Positions 44,512-54,103 of a stretch of DNA of 64,000 nt are shown one piece after another. The DNA lies in NCBI RefSeq assembly GCF_001857965.1, contig NZ_CP017774.1, positions 2,542,001 to 2,606,000 on the forward strand, given 5' to 3'. The notes below the pieces were generated by a model. It had not been told where the DNA came from. It saw nothing but the letters and a program-made list of their open reading frames with translations, and ran no database searches. This stretch comes from Flavobacterium commune. Lineage in GTDB: Bacteria > Bacteroidota > Bacteroidia > Flavobacteriales > Flavobacteriaceae. The first letter of the stretch is position 1; every line of letters begins with the position of its first letter. The position numbers and the translations under genes were made by a program.

Positions 44512-44662
44512 CCACGAACCTGTCTGCCGACAGGCAGGTTACACGAAATAACACTAATTTGGATGTTATAATATTCCACAAATCTGCCAAAGGCAGATAA
44601 AAATTTGTGTAATTTATTTTAGAATCAATACTATTTGTGCTAATTAGTGTAATTCGTGGCAA
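44512..44662. repeat. Dispersed palindromic repeat with nested hairpins
   Basis: Ends are CCACGAA (44512-44518) and its inverse TTCGTGG near 44653-44659. Inside are a hairpin CCTGTCTG-CCGA-CAGGCAGG (44519-44538, one G-T pair) and a perfect TCTGCC-aaa-GGCAGA (44583-44597). The stretch 44581-44615 repeats 28935-28969 in direct orientation. The rest of the 523-bp gap (44461-44983) is AT-rich spacer plus the promoter listed next. Confidence 0.75.
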
Positions 44663-44945
44663 AAATAAAACTCGTGCGTTTGCCCTGAAGGAATACTTAA
44701 TTTGAAAAATAATTGGAACTCAGTTGATATTCAATAAAGCAGTACGTTTTTTACAATTTTATATCGAAAATTAATAGTTTGATGACATTCGATTGAAATT
44801 ATTGTTGTAAATTAGTGATTTGTACATGAATTATAACATATTTAAGTGTTTTTGTACTTTAGAAAAATACTTAAGTAGTTTCACTTAGTTTTTCTTTTGT
44901 TTAATTTTACTCCCGAAGAAAAACCTTTGGATTTTTGGATAAAAA

Positions 44946-44953
44946 TAGATTTG
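44946..44953 (+). promoter_or_regulatory. Promoter -7 box of the nitrate reductase operon
   Basis: TAGATTTG is an exact TAnnTTTG match 30 bp before the first gene. Unlike nor, nirK and narK, no TGA-N6-TCA box lies at the matching distance. A weak look-alike of the dyad (spacer TGTTTTTG) occurs near 44850-44868, about 85 bp upstream. Confidence 0.5.
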
Positions 44954-44983
44954 TAATTGTAAGCGTGTAATACTAAAATTAAA

Positions 44984-46033
44984 ATGAAAAACAGAACATA
45001 TAATGTAAAAGCATTGCTCATTGCCACACTACTTTCAGTATTTATGATTGTGTTAGTGTTTTATGGTTCAAGAGAATTGCAAAATTTTGATGCAGCTTTA
45101 ATTACCTACTTGTTTGGGACTGTATTCGCTTTCTTTGGGATTGTTTATCGTTATACGGTGTGGTTGCAAAGACCTCCTACGTGGATTTATTTCAAAAGAG
45201 GAATTTGTTTCCTGTTTACAGGAAAGGTGTTTTCACATTTTTGGTTTGCTTCTAAAGAATCTATCGAAAATATAGCTTTTCAAAAATTTATATATCCAAG
45301 GGGAAAATACCGTTGGGTAGCGCATTTTATGATTGCTGTAGGTTGTACATCGGCTTTTTTAATCACCATTCCGCTTACATTTGGTTGGATTCACTTTACG
45401 ATGGCTCCTAATTCTATTTCGGTTTACGAAGCACATTTCTTTGGTTTCAAGGTAATGGATTTTGAATTGGATTCTATCATGGCATTCCTGACATTTCATG
45501 CGTTGAACTGGTCTTCTTATTTAGTGATTTTTGGTTCATTGTATTATTTAAGAAGACGATTGACTAATCCGGGATTGATTGCAACTCAGTCTTTTGAAGG
45601 CGATTTGTTGCCGCTCATTTTATTGATAGCTATTTCGGTTACAGGATTGGGATTGACTTATTCGTACCAATTCATGAAAGGTTTTGCTTTCGACTTTTTG
45701 GCTGTTCTTCATGCTGTTACGGTAATTATGTTTTTGATTTGGATTCCGTTTGGTAAATTTTTCCATATCATTCAGCGTCCGGCTCAAATAGGTGCACACA
45801 TATATAATAAGGAAGGAAGAAGAAAAGGAATGGCGGTTTGTCCACATACCGGAGAAGAATTTGCTACCAAATTGCATATTGACGATTTGAAAATAGTGAC
45901 TAAACAATTAGGTTTCGACTTTTCGATGGAAGATGGTGGTTCGCACCTTGATTTAAGTCCTGAAGGGAAAAGAGCCCGATTGGCGAAAGCACACCTGAGA
46001 GCAAGACAGACTGGTGGAAATTTATTTGGATAA
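44984..46033 (+). CDS. Membrane cytochrome b-like subunit of the nitrate reductase operon
   Basis: A 349-residue protein with about six to seven transmembrane helices and a cytoplasmic C-terminal domain of about 85 residues (GAHIYNKEGRRKGMAVCPHTG onward). Helix histidines occur in RWVAHFMIAVG, FGWIHFTM, EAHFFGF, LTFHALNW, FLAVLHAVT and GKFFHIIQ, enough for two b haems as in NarI/HdrE-type subunits. It probably takes electrons from quinol for the downstream Fe-S and molybdenum proteins. It has been mistaken for a transporter in related annotations as I recall, but the helix pattern is unlike MFS. Confidence 0.65.
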   Translation: MKNRTYNVKALLIATLLSVFMIVLVFYGSRELQNFDAALITYLFGTVFAFFGIVYRYTVWLQRPPTWIYFKRGICFLFTGKVFSHFWFASKESIENIAFQKFIYPRGKYRWVAHFMIAVGCTSAFLITIPLTFGWIHFTMAPNSISVYEAHFFGFKVMDFELDSIMAFLTFHALNWSSYLVIFGSLYYLRRRLTNPGLIATQSFEGDLLPLILLIAISVTGLGLTYSYQFMKGFAFDFLAVLHAVTVIMFLIWIPFGKFFHIIQRPAQIGAHIYNKEGRRKGMAVCPHTGEEFATKLHIDDLKIVTKQLGFDFSMEDGGSHLDLSPEGKRARLAKAHLRARQTGGNLFG

Positions 46034-46056
46034 TTTAAAGATAAAAGTATATAAAC

Positions 46057-48273
46057 ATGGCAAAATTACCTGTTTCAGAAGAGCATATTGTTGCACAATT
46101 TGGACCACATAAAAATTATAGTCCAAAGGAAGGCTATGAGGGAAGAGATGAACCAGATGAATTGGTAAAAACACATTGTTGTTTTTGCGGAATGCAATGC
46201 GGAATTCAACTATCTGTAAAAGAAAATAAAGTAGTAGGGTTTGAGCCCTGGATGGAATTTCCTTTTAATGAAGGCCGTCTTTGTCCAAAAGGAGTACAAC
46301 GTTATTTGCAAAATAATCATCCAGACCGACTTTTAAGTCCGTTGAAAAGGGTAGAAGGACAAGGATTTGTACCTACTTCCTGGGATGTGGCTATGGAAAA
46401 AACGGTTTCTGAAATAAAACGTATTCAGGAAACTTATGGGAATGATGCTTTTTCGATGCTTTCGGGAGTTTCATTGACCAATGAGAAAAGTTATTTAGTT
46501 GGGAAATTTGCCAGAGTCGCTTTAAAAACCAAAAACCTGGATTATAACGGACGTTTGTGCATGGTAAGTGCCGGAGCCGGAAATAAAAAAGCATTTGGTT
46601 TAGACAGAGGTTCTAACAACTATTCGGATTTAGAATATGCTGAGGTGATTATTGTAGCCGGAGCCAATATTAGCGAAACATTTCCAACGCTGACGCATTG
46701 GATTTGGAAAGCCAGAGACAGAGGTGCAAAATTAATCGTAATCGATCCAAGGATGATTCCGCTGGCCAGAACAGCTGATCTTCACTTAGATGTGCGTCCG
46801 GGAACCGATTCGGCTTTGTATGGTGCGATGTTAAAGTATTTGGCCGATCATGATATGTTAGACCATGATTTTATTGATAATCATACTTCAGGATTTCAGG
46901 AAACTTTAGATGCTGTAAAAGACAATACGCTGGAATGGGCTGAAGAAATTACCGGAATTAAGAAAGAAAAAATACAACAGGCAGCTGAGTTATGGGGAAA
47001 AGCCAATACCAGTTTCTTGCTTCATGCCCGCGGAATCGAGCACCATTCTAAAGGTGTAGATAATGTTTTGGGATGTATCAATTTAGTCTTGGCAACGGGA
47101 AGAATTGGTAAACCTTATTGTGGCTATGCAACTATTACCGGACAAGGAAATGGACAAGGAGGTAGAGAACACGGTCACAAATGTGATCAATTGCCAGGAA
47201 ACAGGGATATAGAAAATCCGGAACACCGTAAATATATTTCGGAAGTTTGGGGAATTAATGAGAAAGATTTACCGGGTAAAGGTTTATCGGCTTACGAAAT
47301 TATCGAAGCCATTCACAGAGGGGAAATCAAAGGTTTATTGTCTATTTGTTTCAATCCGCTAGTTTCTTTACCTAACAGTAATTATGTTAGAGAAGCTTTG
47401 GAAAAGTTAGAATATTATGTTTGTATTGACTTTTTCTTAAACGAAACAGCGCGTCATGCCGATATTGTTTTAGCAGGTTCTTTGCAGGAAGAAGAAGAAG
47501 GAACGACTACTTCTGCCGAAGGTAGAGTAATTCGTATTCGTCAGGCGGTTACTCCTCCGGGAGATGCCAGAACAGATACTTCGATTATCTTGGAAATAGC
47601 CAAACGTTTGGGGGTGAAAGATAAATTTACCTATGAAAACAGTGAAGCCATTTTTAATGAATTGCGTGTTGCTTCAAAAGGAGGAACAGCCGATTATTAT
47701 GGAATTACTTATAAAAAAGTAGAAGATAATATGGGTGTTTTTTGGCCATGTCCAACAGAAGATCATCCCGGAACTCCACGTTTATGGGAAGACAGAAAGT
47801 TTAAAACCCCTGATGGAAAAGCGCATTTTAATCCGGCGCCGTATAAACTTCCTGGTGAAGTAACCTGCGTTGATTATCCTGTGATTTTAACTACCGGCCG
47901 CGTGGTATCACAATATTTAAGTGGAACGCAAACCCGTAGAATCGGGAAATTAGTAGATCAATTCCCTGAGCCTTTGTTGGAAATTCATCCTAATTTGGCG
48001 AAGCAATACAATATTAAACAAAGAGAATTAATTCGTGTTTCAACAAGAAGAGGAGAAGGAATTTTTCCGGCAAATATTGTAGAAACCATTCGGGAAGATA
48101 CTGTTTTTATTCCGTACCACTGGTCCGGGAAAAAATCAGCAAACCAATTGACACCGGGAACATTAGATCCAATTTCTAAAATACCTGAATTTAAAGTTTG
48201 CGCCTGTCATTTGGAACCACTTAAAGAAATAGCTCCGCCTTCAAACGAATCGACGGCTTACGCGAGTATTTAA
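46057..48273 (+). CDS. Cytoplasmic Nas/Nap-type molybdopterin nitrate reductase, catalytic subunit
   Basis: A 738-residue Mo-bisMGD oxidoreductase. The N-terminal [4Fe-4S] site is Cys41, Cys44, Cys48 and Cys76 (CCFCGMQC ... RLCPKG). The Mo ligand is Cys168 in [18 protein letters not shown], the pattern of NapA/NasA nitrate reductases rather than formate dehydrogenase or NarG. No Tat signal is present, so it should act in the cytoplasm, which explains the NarK importers just upstream. Motifs such as [21 protein letters not shown] are family-typical. The neighbours (cytochrome b-like, ferredoxin, Rieske) suggest quinol-linked respiration rather than plain assimilation. Confidence 0.88.
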   Translation: MAKLPVSEEHIVAQFGPHKNYSPKEGYEGRDEPDELVKTHCCFCGMQCGIQLSVKENKVVGFEPWMEFPFNEGRLCPKGVQRYLQNNHPDRLLSPLKRVEGQGFVPTSWDVAMEKTVSEIKRIQETYGNDAFSMLSGVSLTNEKSYLVGKFARVALKTKNLDYNGRLCMVSAGAGNKKAFGLDRGSNNYSDLEYAEVIIVAGANISETFPTLTHWIWKARDRGAKLIVIDPRMIPLARTADLHLDVRPGTDSALYGAMLKYLADHDMLDHDFIDNHTSGFQETLDAVKDNTLEWAEEITGIKKEKIQQAAELWGKANTSFLLHARGIEHHSKGVDNVLGCINLVLATGRIGKPYCGYATITGQGNGQGGREHGHKCDQLPGNRDIENPEHRKYISEVWGINEKDLPGKGLSAYEIIEAIHRGEIKGLLSICFNPLVSLPNSNYVREALEKLEYYVCIDFFLNETARHADIVLAGSLQEEEEGTTTSAEGRVIRIRQAVTPPGDARTDTSIILEIAKRLGVKDKFTYENSEAIFNELRVASKGGTADYYGITYKKVEDNMGVFWPCPTEDHPGTPRLWEDRKFKTPDGKAHFNPAPYKLPGEVTCVDYPVILTTGRVVSQYLSGTQTRRIGKLVDQFPEPLLEIHPNLAKQYNIKQRELIRVSTRRGEGIFPANIVETIREDTVFIPYHWSGKKSANQLTPGTLDPISKIPEFKVCACHLEPLKEIAPPSNESTAYASI

Positions 48274-48294
48274 TCTATAAAGAATTGATATAAA

Positions 48295-48864
48295 ATGAAC
48301 TATACTAGTTTTAATAAAAATGAAGAGTTTTTTGTAGATATGCAACGTTGCATTGGTTGTAAGGCTTGCGAATTGGCTTGTGCCGAATGCGAGACTAACG
48401 GTCAGGATTCGATGATACATGTTAATTATGTGGATCGTGCTGCTACTGTACAAACAACCGTTCAGGTGTGTATGCACTGTGATGATCCTGTTTGTGCTAA
48501 TGTCTGTCCGGCCGATGCAATATCGAAGGATGAATTCGGAATTGTTCACACTGCTAATACCGAAAGATGTATTGGATGCTCTAACTGTGTGATGGCTTGT
48601 CCTTTTGGTGTGCCAAAGAAAGAAGAAAATTACGATTTGATGATGAAATGTACCATGTGTTACGATCGAACCAGTGTGGGCAAAAAACCTATGTGTGCTA
48701 CAGTTTGTCCAAGTGGGGCTTTGTTCTACGGTACTAAAGATGAAATCCAGGAAATGCGTCCGAATAGTACTCCGGTAAATAGCTTCATATTTGGAAAAGA
48801 AGTGGTGAATACTAAGGTTAATATCATGATGCCTAAAGGAAGTACAGAACTGATAATATATTAA
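48295..48864 (+). CDS. Four-cluster ferredoxin-like electron-transfer subunit
   Basis: A 189-residue DMSO-reductase-type iron-sulfur subunit (NrfC/DmsB/HycB family). It has sixteen cysteines in four groups: [39 protein letters not shown] and [16 protein letters not shown] plus ATVCPSG. It should bind four [4Fe-4S] clusters and wire the membrane subunit to the molybdenum protein. There is no Tat signal, so it is cytoplasmic like its partner. It starts 21 bp after the catalytic gene. Confidence 0.93.
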   Translation: MNYTSFNKNEEFFVDMQRCIGCKACELACAECETNGQDSMIHVNYVDRAATVQTTVQVCMHCDDPVCANVCPADAISKDEFGIVHTANTERCIGCSNCVMACPFGVPKKEENYDLMMKCTMCYDRTSVGKKPMCATVCPSGALFYGTKDEIQEMRPNSTPVNSFIFGKEVVNTKVNIMMPKGSTELIIY

Positions 48865-48950
48865 GAAGTTAGAAGTGGGAAGTTAGAAGTATCTCAACTT
48901 GAAAGCTAAAACTTGAAATTGGAAACATAAACTTTTTAGAACATAAAAAA

Positions 48951-49472
48951 ATGTCAAAAGAAGATAATTTAAATAAAAATTGGAAAAAGGATTTTCCAAT
49001 TGAAAAACAACAAGCTACTAATGTAAGTCGTCGTGACTTTGCTAAGTTCCTAACTTTAGTATCCGGAGGATTGATGGTAGGTAGTGGATTAGTTGCCGCT
49101 AAAGCTTATATGTATCCAAAAGAAGAAGTAGAAGGAGAACATTTTGTATGCAAAAAAGAGGAAGTTCCGCTAGGAGGAACACGTGCTTTTGTAATCGATG
49201 GAAGCACAATTCCTTATATATTGATTCATCTGGAAACTGGCGAGTTTAAAGCATACGAACAGAAATGTACCCACCTTTCTTGTTCTGTTTTTTACAAGCC
49301 AGGAACCGGAATTATTCATTGTCCATGTCACGAGGGGTCGTTTGATGCTAATACAGGTGATGTTATTGCAGGACCTCCGCCTAGAGCTTTGCCAAGTTTA
49401 GATGTGTTTTTCAAAGGAAATGACATATATGTTAAAGCAGCAACAGCAATGCAGCAAGCAAAACTCGGATAA
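48951..49472 (+). CDS. Rieske [2Fe-2S] protein, membrane anchored
   Basis: A 173-residue Rieske protein. A twin-arginine-like segment SRRDFAKF (26-33) precedes one hydrophobic anchor (about 34-54). The cluster motifs are Cys106-Thr-His108 and Cys124-x2-His127, and Cys111/Cys126 would form the disulfide of high-potential bc-type Rieske centres. The head should face the periplasm. In this operon it may pair with the cytochrome b-like protein as a bifurcating quinol oxidase. The 86-bp spacer upstream is a low-complexity stretch of GTTAGAAGT-like words. Confidence 0.92.
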   Translation: MSKEDNLNKNWKKDFPIEKQQATNVSRRDFAKFLTLVSGGLMVGSGLVAAKAYMYPKEEVEGEHFVCKKEEVPLGGTRAFVIDGSTIPYILIHLETGEFKAYEQKCTHLSCSVFYKPGTGIIHCPCHEGSFDANTGDVIAGPPPRALPSLDVFFKGNDIYVKAATAMQQAKLG

Positions 49473-49491
49473 ATTATTAAAATAAATCGCT

Positions 49492-49746
49492 ATGAGTAAT
49501 TTTAGAAGAAGTCAGAATCAATCCAATCCTAATAAATTAAACGCAATCCTTTCGTCGTTAATTTTTATATTAATATTGAATGTGAGTATCCAAATTTGGT
49601 TGTTGTATGCTTCATTGAATAATGCTTTGGATAACAATAAAGAGATTCTTATTCCTGCATTTGTGGCCTCTTTAATCTTGTTTTTGATAGGTTTTAGCTG
49701 GTTGTATTATTTACCAACAGGAAATAACGGTCATACCAAAAAATAA
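49492..49746 (+). CDS. Small two-helix membrane protein of the nitrate reductase operon (DUF6755-like)
   Basis: An 84-residue protein with a polar N-terminus rich in Asn, Ser and Arg and two transmembrane helices (about 18-42 and 52-74). It starts 19 bp after the Rieske gene and ends before a strong terminator, so it closes the operon. It resembles small proteins grouped as DUF6755; I recall such proteins in Bacteroidota respiratory clusters but could not confirm it. It is probably an assembly or accessory subunit. Confidence 0.65.
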   Translation: MSNFRRSQNQSNPNKLNAILSSLIFILILNVSIQIWLLYASLNNALDNNKEILIPAFVASLILFLIGFSWLYYLPTGNNGHTKK

Positions 49747-49767
49747 ACAGACTTATATATCAATATG

Positions 49768-49808
49768 AAAAAGGGATTAACTTAATTATAAAAGTTAATC
49801 CCTTTTTT
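49768..49808 (+). terminator. Terminator of the nitrate reductase operon
   Basis: AAAAAGGGATTAACTT / AAGTTAATCCCTTTTT, a perfect 16-bp stem with an 8-nt loop and T run. It can also end the convergent Spy-like gene. Confidence 0.93.
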
Positions 49809-49824
49809 TGTGTTTTGAACACAG

Positions 49825-50322
49825 TTATTTTTTTATCGCAGTACTATCTTTGTGCTTCATTCCTTTTTTCATGGTATGACGGTCGTGTTGTCTCATTTCA
49901 GGGCGGTGTTTTTTTCTGAAATCTTCACGGTGGTGTTTTTTCATTTCGCCCCATTTTTTGAATTGATCCGGGGAAAGGACTTTTTTCATTTTTGCATTCA
50001 TAGCAATTTGTTCATCGAGCATTTTGCTTTTCATTTGGAAAATTTCGTCCGAAGTTGGTTTTTCTGTCTTAGCTTTTCTGTCTTTCAAATGAGCCTCTCT
50101 TTTTGCACTTTGTTCTGCAATAATTTTTCCCATTTCTTTTTGTTGGGAATCATTCAAATCCAAATCTAATGTCATTTTTTTCAACATTAGTTGATTGCGC
50201 TGTTCCGGTGTGAATTTCTCCATCGGATTGCCATCGTGTCTCGCTGGTCTTTGTTGTTTTTCTTGTGCATAAGAAGATACGCTAATAATAGTGATCAATG
50301 CTGCAGTGATTAATTTTTTCAT
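49825..50322 (-). CDS. Spy/CpxP-like periplasmic protein, second copy
   Basis: A 165-residue secreted protein. The signal peptide MKKLITAALITIISVSSYAQ is followed by charged helices with MEKFTPEQRNQLMLKKMTLDL and VLSPDQFKKWGEMKKHHRED, paralogous to the 143-residue protein at 20496. The C-terminus is His/Lys/Arg-rich (KKHRPEMRQHDRHTMKKG), which could bind metal. The ATG at 50322 was preferred to a TTG two codons earlier. Its position beside the respiratory cluster may be coincidental. Confidence 0.8.
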   Translation of the reverse strand: MKKLITAALITIISVSSYAQEKQQRPARHDGNPMEKFTPEQRNQLMLKKMTLDLDLNDSQQKEMGKIIAEQSAKREAHLKDRKAKTEKPTSDEIFQMKSKMLDEQIAMNAKMKKVLSPDQFKKWGEMKKHHREDFRKKHRPEMRQHDRHTMKKGMKHKDSTAIKK

Positions 50323-50398
50323 AGTCAATAGGTTTTATTTTTTAAATAAGACTACTGGTGCTGTTTAAAGTTTAATTGTTAAGAAGAAATTATGATTT

Positions 50399-52852
50399 TT
50401 ATTTTTTTATTTGATAACTGCTTTTTACTACAATAGGGATTCCATTATTGGTTATTCCTTCTAAATTGATATTTACAGTTGTGTCAACTTCATTGTTATA
50501 ATACGAAATTGTGGTGCTTCCTTTTTCATCAGGCTGAACGTAAGGATTCCAATATAAGGTGTTTCGAATATCGGCTTTGTCCTTTTCTAATGGATTTGGT
50601 TGACTGTAATCAGGAGAGTAGAAAAATCGGGTATTTTGATATCCATCGATGGGCATGGCTATAGAGTGAAAAACTTTTTTACTTGTAGTGCTTCCTTTTC
50701 CAAGTTTGGTATAGATAATTAAGGCTCCATTGGCACCTTGTGAACCAAAAACAGCAGCTCCAGGGCCTTTTATAGCTTCAATTTTAGCAATATCATCGGT
50801 AGAAATAGAAGACAAAAGATCCATATCCGTTTCTATTCCATCAACTAAAATAATTGGTGGGCCATTATAACGGTTAAAACGAACGGAATTAGCAGTAGCT
50901 GTTAGATTAGGAATGGCAATTTGCAGCAGTATAAAAATATTAGAAGATCGAGGGCCTTTTTCTTCAGGAATATAGGTGAAATCGGCAAAACCGTAGCGAC
51001 TTTCAGTGGTATCATCTTTTTTCTTTTTTGCAGTAATAATTACATCTTTCAATTGGTTTTCTTCGGGAATATTAAAAAGAATGTTTTTATTACGAATATT
51101 TGTTTTGATTTGAGTTATTTTATTTTCTTCATAATTTAAAGGATAATAGCCCTTGAAATCGACTGCTATGGGTTGATTGTATATAGAGTCCAGTACAAAT
51201 TCGCCACTGTTTTTTCCTTTTTGATTTTTTGTATTGAGTAGCATAGTAGCGGTGCCTTTGAAAACAATATTATTGAATTCAAATTTTCCATTCACATCAG
51301 TAGTGTCATTTAGCATTGCGGTAGCTTTGTTATTTAAAAGTATCATTTGTACCTGATTATTTTCTTTGGCTGTAGTGCCAAATAAATTCTCCACTTTTCC
51401 AGTAATAGAAATTCCTTTTTCGACTTTAAAGTTTTGATTATTATTGAGATTTGGGAATTTTTTCCAGACAAAATCGCGCCATCCCTGGGTTAATAAAAGA
51501 AGATCTAAATGATTTAGTCTTGCAGGATTTGAATTGTTGAAATAATAATTTGGGTTGTGTACTTTTCCTTTAATATCTGAAGCCATGAGGAAATAAGAAC
51601 AAATATTTAAAGTGTTGTCAAAATTTTCGTTTATACCATTGGTGTCCGTTGCGGCTATTGAAAAGTTAGCTATCAAAGGATTTCCTTGTTTGTCTTTTGC
51701 TGAAACACTCAGGTTTACTTTTTCTTTTGGAGTATATTGTTTTTTATCAGTTGATAAAGATACCGTAATATCATTATTTTTTTCGATGTAAACTAATCGT
51801 TCGCTTTGTGGTCGGGAGAGTTTATCATAAAGTGTGATTTGTGCAATACCTTCCGGGAAATTTTCTTCGGGTAATATAAACGAAAGTTTAGTGTCTTTTA
51901 AGGGTTGAGTTCCTTCAAAATAAGTAATGCCTCTTGTGGTGCAAATAAGTGTTAAATCAGCATCCGGGTTTTGATTCAGCGTGGCTGCATTGGTTTTAAT
52001 AGAGACTATTTTTTTCTCATCAACTTTATTAACAGATAATGTATAGCCTGTTTTTTGAATTTCAGGTAAGTTTATTTTTACTTCTTCATTGTTAGGAATG
52101 GTCACTTTGGCATAATACTTTTGGTTTTTTTCGGGTTGTAATATAAATTTCCCCATGCCGTCATGAATACTTTTGAATAAAGTAATTGGTTTATCATTAG
52201 TGTCAAAAATAGTCCCTTTTATTTCAATTGGATTTCCGTAGGAATCCGTTGCTTTGAAGGCTACATTACTAATTACATCTTCTACAAGAGAGCCGCTTTC
52301 GGGGAAAAAATCGACTAGTACTGCTGCCGTGTTTTCAACTTTTGAATTGTCTTTTTTGCTCTTAGAGATTGTTTTTGTGTTATTGTTTTCTTTAGATAGG
52401 ATTGCATTCTCTTTGTTAGGAGTAATAATTTGGATTTCTTTTTTGAAAACAAAATCATCTCCATAATTCCGCATCCAGTTGGTATAAGCTCTTAATTGGT
52501 AGGTTCCTGGTTTGATACCTAGAGAATCCGCCAATATAAAATCCCCATGACCAAGACCGCCTTCAAGGTTGGTTATATTACGACTGATTATTTTAGATTC
52601 TGGTGATAGGAGTTCTACATAGAGTATTTTGCTATGATCAAAAAGTTGATTGGTGTAAGCATAGACTGAATAGGCTTTGTACCATAATGATTCTCCAACC
52701 GTGTAATAATTATTGTCAGTATGGAGGTAAACTTTTTCAATCTCTGGTGGAGTTGTTTTTGTTTTTTGAATAGAATCGCTTAGCTGTTGAGCAAAATTGA
52801 TTGTGGGTATGCTGAAAAAAAATACAAGTAGGTAAAATAATTTTTTGGTCAT
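50399..52852 (-). CDS. Large secreted protein with MG2-like domain and a TonB plug, no barrel
   Basis: An 817-residue protein with a signal peptide (about 1-21). It opens with a macroglobulin MG2-like beta domain (EIEKVYLHTDNNYYTVGESLWYKAY, GLGHGDFILADSLGIKPGTY), then several beta-sandwich modules. A C-terminal plug-like domain follows (about 640-715, PPIILVDGIETD, then IEAIKGPGAAVFGSQGANGALIIYT). The sequence ends about 100 residues after the plug, with no room for the usual 22-strand barrel. It is therefore not a transporter in itself. It may engage TonB or another envelope protein. Confidence 0.85.
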   Translation of the reverse strand: MTKKLFYLLVFFFSIPTINFAQQLSDSIQKTKTTPPEIEKVYLHTDNNYYTVGESLWYKAYSVYAYTNQLFDHSKILYVELLSPESKIISRNITNLEGGLGHGDFILADSLGIKPGTYQLRAYTNWMRNYGDDFVFKKEIQIITPNKENAILSKENNNTKTISKSKKDNSKVENTAAVLVDFFPESGSLVEDVISNVAFKATDSYGNPIEIKGTIFDTNDKPITLFKSIHDGMGKFILQPEKNQKYYAKVTIPNNEEVKINLPEIQKTGYTLSVNKVDEKKIVSIKTNAATLNQNPDADLTLICTTRGITYFEGTQPLKDTKLSFILPEENFPEGIAQITLYDKLSRPQSERLVYIEKNNDITVSLSTDKKQYTPKEKVNLSVSAKDKQGNPLIANFSIAATDTNGINENFDNTLNICSYFLMASDIKGKVHNPNYYFNNSNPARLNHLDLLLLTQGWRDFVWKKFPNLNNNQNFKVEKGISITGKVENLFGTTAKENNQVQMILLNNKATAMLNDTTDVNGKFEFNNIVFKGTATMLLNTKNQKGKNSGEFVLDSIYNQPIAVDFKGYYPLNYEENKITQIKTNIRNKNILFNIPEENQLKDVIITAKKKKDDTTESRYGFADFTYIPEEKGPRSSNIFILLQIAIPNLTATANSVRFNRYNGPPIILVDGIETDMDLLSSISTDDIAKIEAIKGPGAAVFGSQGANGALIIYTKLGKGSTTSKKVFHSIAMPIDGYQNTRFFYSPDYSQPNPLEKDKADIRNTLYWNPYVQPDEKGSTTISYYNNEVDTTVNINLEGITNNGIPIVVKSSYQIKK

Positions 52853-53014
52853 AGTGGTTATTCTTTGGTTCAGTTGTGATAGAGTATATTTTTGGTTTAG
52901 AAGTATAAATGTAATCTATTTATTATATAGATTGTTTTTTTATAAATGGTTTAATATTATTTCCTAAATTGGAATAACACTTTTAAATAAAAAAGAATCC
53001 TTTAAAAACAGCTC

Positions 53015-54040
53015 ATGAAACACCCTATTTTACCAATAAAATCAAGAATTGCTTTTTTCTCAACCCAAGCTTATGATAAAGTTTTCTTTGAAAAGTATAA
53101 TGTTGATTATGGTTACGAATTAGATTTTTTTGACACCCAATTAAACGAGCAAACGGCGAAATTAATTAGTAATACTGATGTTATTTGTGTTTTTGTAAAT
53201 GATGTAGTCAATGAGGCAGTCATCAAACAACTGGCAGAAAGAAAGGTGCGAATCATTGCTTTGCGTTGTGCAGGTTTTAATAATGTAGATTTAGAAGCTG
53301 CCAAAAAATATAATCTAAAAGTATGTCGCGTACCTGCTTATTCTCCTGAAGCGGTTGCTGAACATGCGATGGCAATGATTTTGACATTAAACAGAAAAAC
53401 GCATAAGGCCTACAATCGGGTTCGGGAACAAAATTTCTCCTTAAACGGATTGTTGGGTTTTGATTTACATGGCAAAACGGTTGGGATTATTGGAACTGGA
53501 AATATCGGGAAAGCATTTGCTAAGATTGTAACAGGTTTTGGTTGCAAAGTCTTGGCTTTTGACATCGTTACCGATTCTGAAATGGAGAAGAACGGAGTAA
53601 CTTTTGTCTCATTAGAAACTATTTTTAAAGAATCGGATATTATTTCGTTGCATTGTCCGTTGAATGAAAAAACCAAACATCTTATTGATAAAAAATCACT
53701 TTCGATGATGAAAGAGCATGTGATGATTATCAATACCAGTCGTGGAGCTTTAATTCAAACTTTGGATGTGATTGAAGCATTGAAAAAAGGAAAAATAGGT
53801 TATTTAGGAATTGATGTTTACGAACAGGAAGAAAAACTTTTTTTCAGAGATCTGTCGGAAGATATTATTCAGGACGATGCTATTCAGCGTTTAATGAGCT
53901 TCCCGAATGTTCTGGTTACAGCCCATCAGGCTTTTTTTACCAATGAAGCGTTGACGCAGATCGCTTTAGTAACTTTTAGTAATATTGAATCACTACTTAC
54001 TCAAAATGATATTGATAACAAAGCTGCTTTGTTGGTTTAA
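53015..54040 (+). CDS. ldhA: D-lactate dehydrogenase (2-hydroxyacid dehydrogenase)
   Basis: A 341-residue NAD-dependent D-2-hydroxyacid dehydrogenase. The dinucleotide motif is GTGNIGKAFA (about 154-163). The catalytic triad appears as Arg in RGALIQT or the preceding loop, Glu in the following helix, and His in VTAHQAFFTNEAL (about 305). The extended N-terminus KSRIAFFSTQAYDKVFFEKYN is typical of fermentative LdhA-type enzymes. It converts pyruvate to D-lactate and helps redox balance without oxygen. It is monocistronic, with a terminator after the stop. Confidence 0.9.
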   Translation: MKHPILPIKSRIAFFSTQAYDKVFFEKYNVDYGYELDFFDTQLNEQTAKLISNTDVICVFVNDVVNEAVIKQLAERKVRIIALRCAGFNNVDLEAAKKYNLKVCRVPAYSPEAVAEHAMAMILTLNRKTHKAYNRVREQNFSLNGLLGFDLHGKTVGIIGTGNIGKAFAKIVTGFGCKVLAFDIVTDSEMEKNGVTFVSLETIFKESDIISLHCPLNEKTKHLIDKKSLSMMKEHVMIINTSRGALIQTLDVIEALKKGKIGYLGIDVYEQEEKLFFRDLSEDIIQDDAIQRLMSFPNVLVTAHQAFFTNEALTQIALVTFSNIESLLTQNDIDNKAALLV

Positions 54041-54045
54041 AACAC

Positions 54046-54081
54046 AAAACCCGTCTTGTTCTAAAAAACGAGACGGGTTTT
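54046..54081. terminator. Bidirectional terminator between ldhA and lysS
   Basis: AAAACCCGTCTTG / CGAGACGGGTTTT-type stem (12-13 bp, one mismatch) with A/T runs on both sides between convergent genes. Confidence 0.88.
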
Positions 54082-54103
54082 AATATTATTCAAATAAAAA
54101 AAA

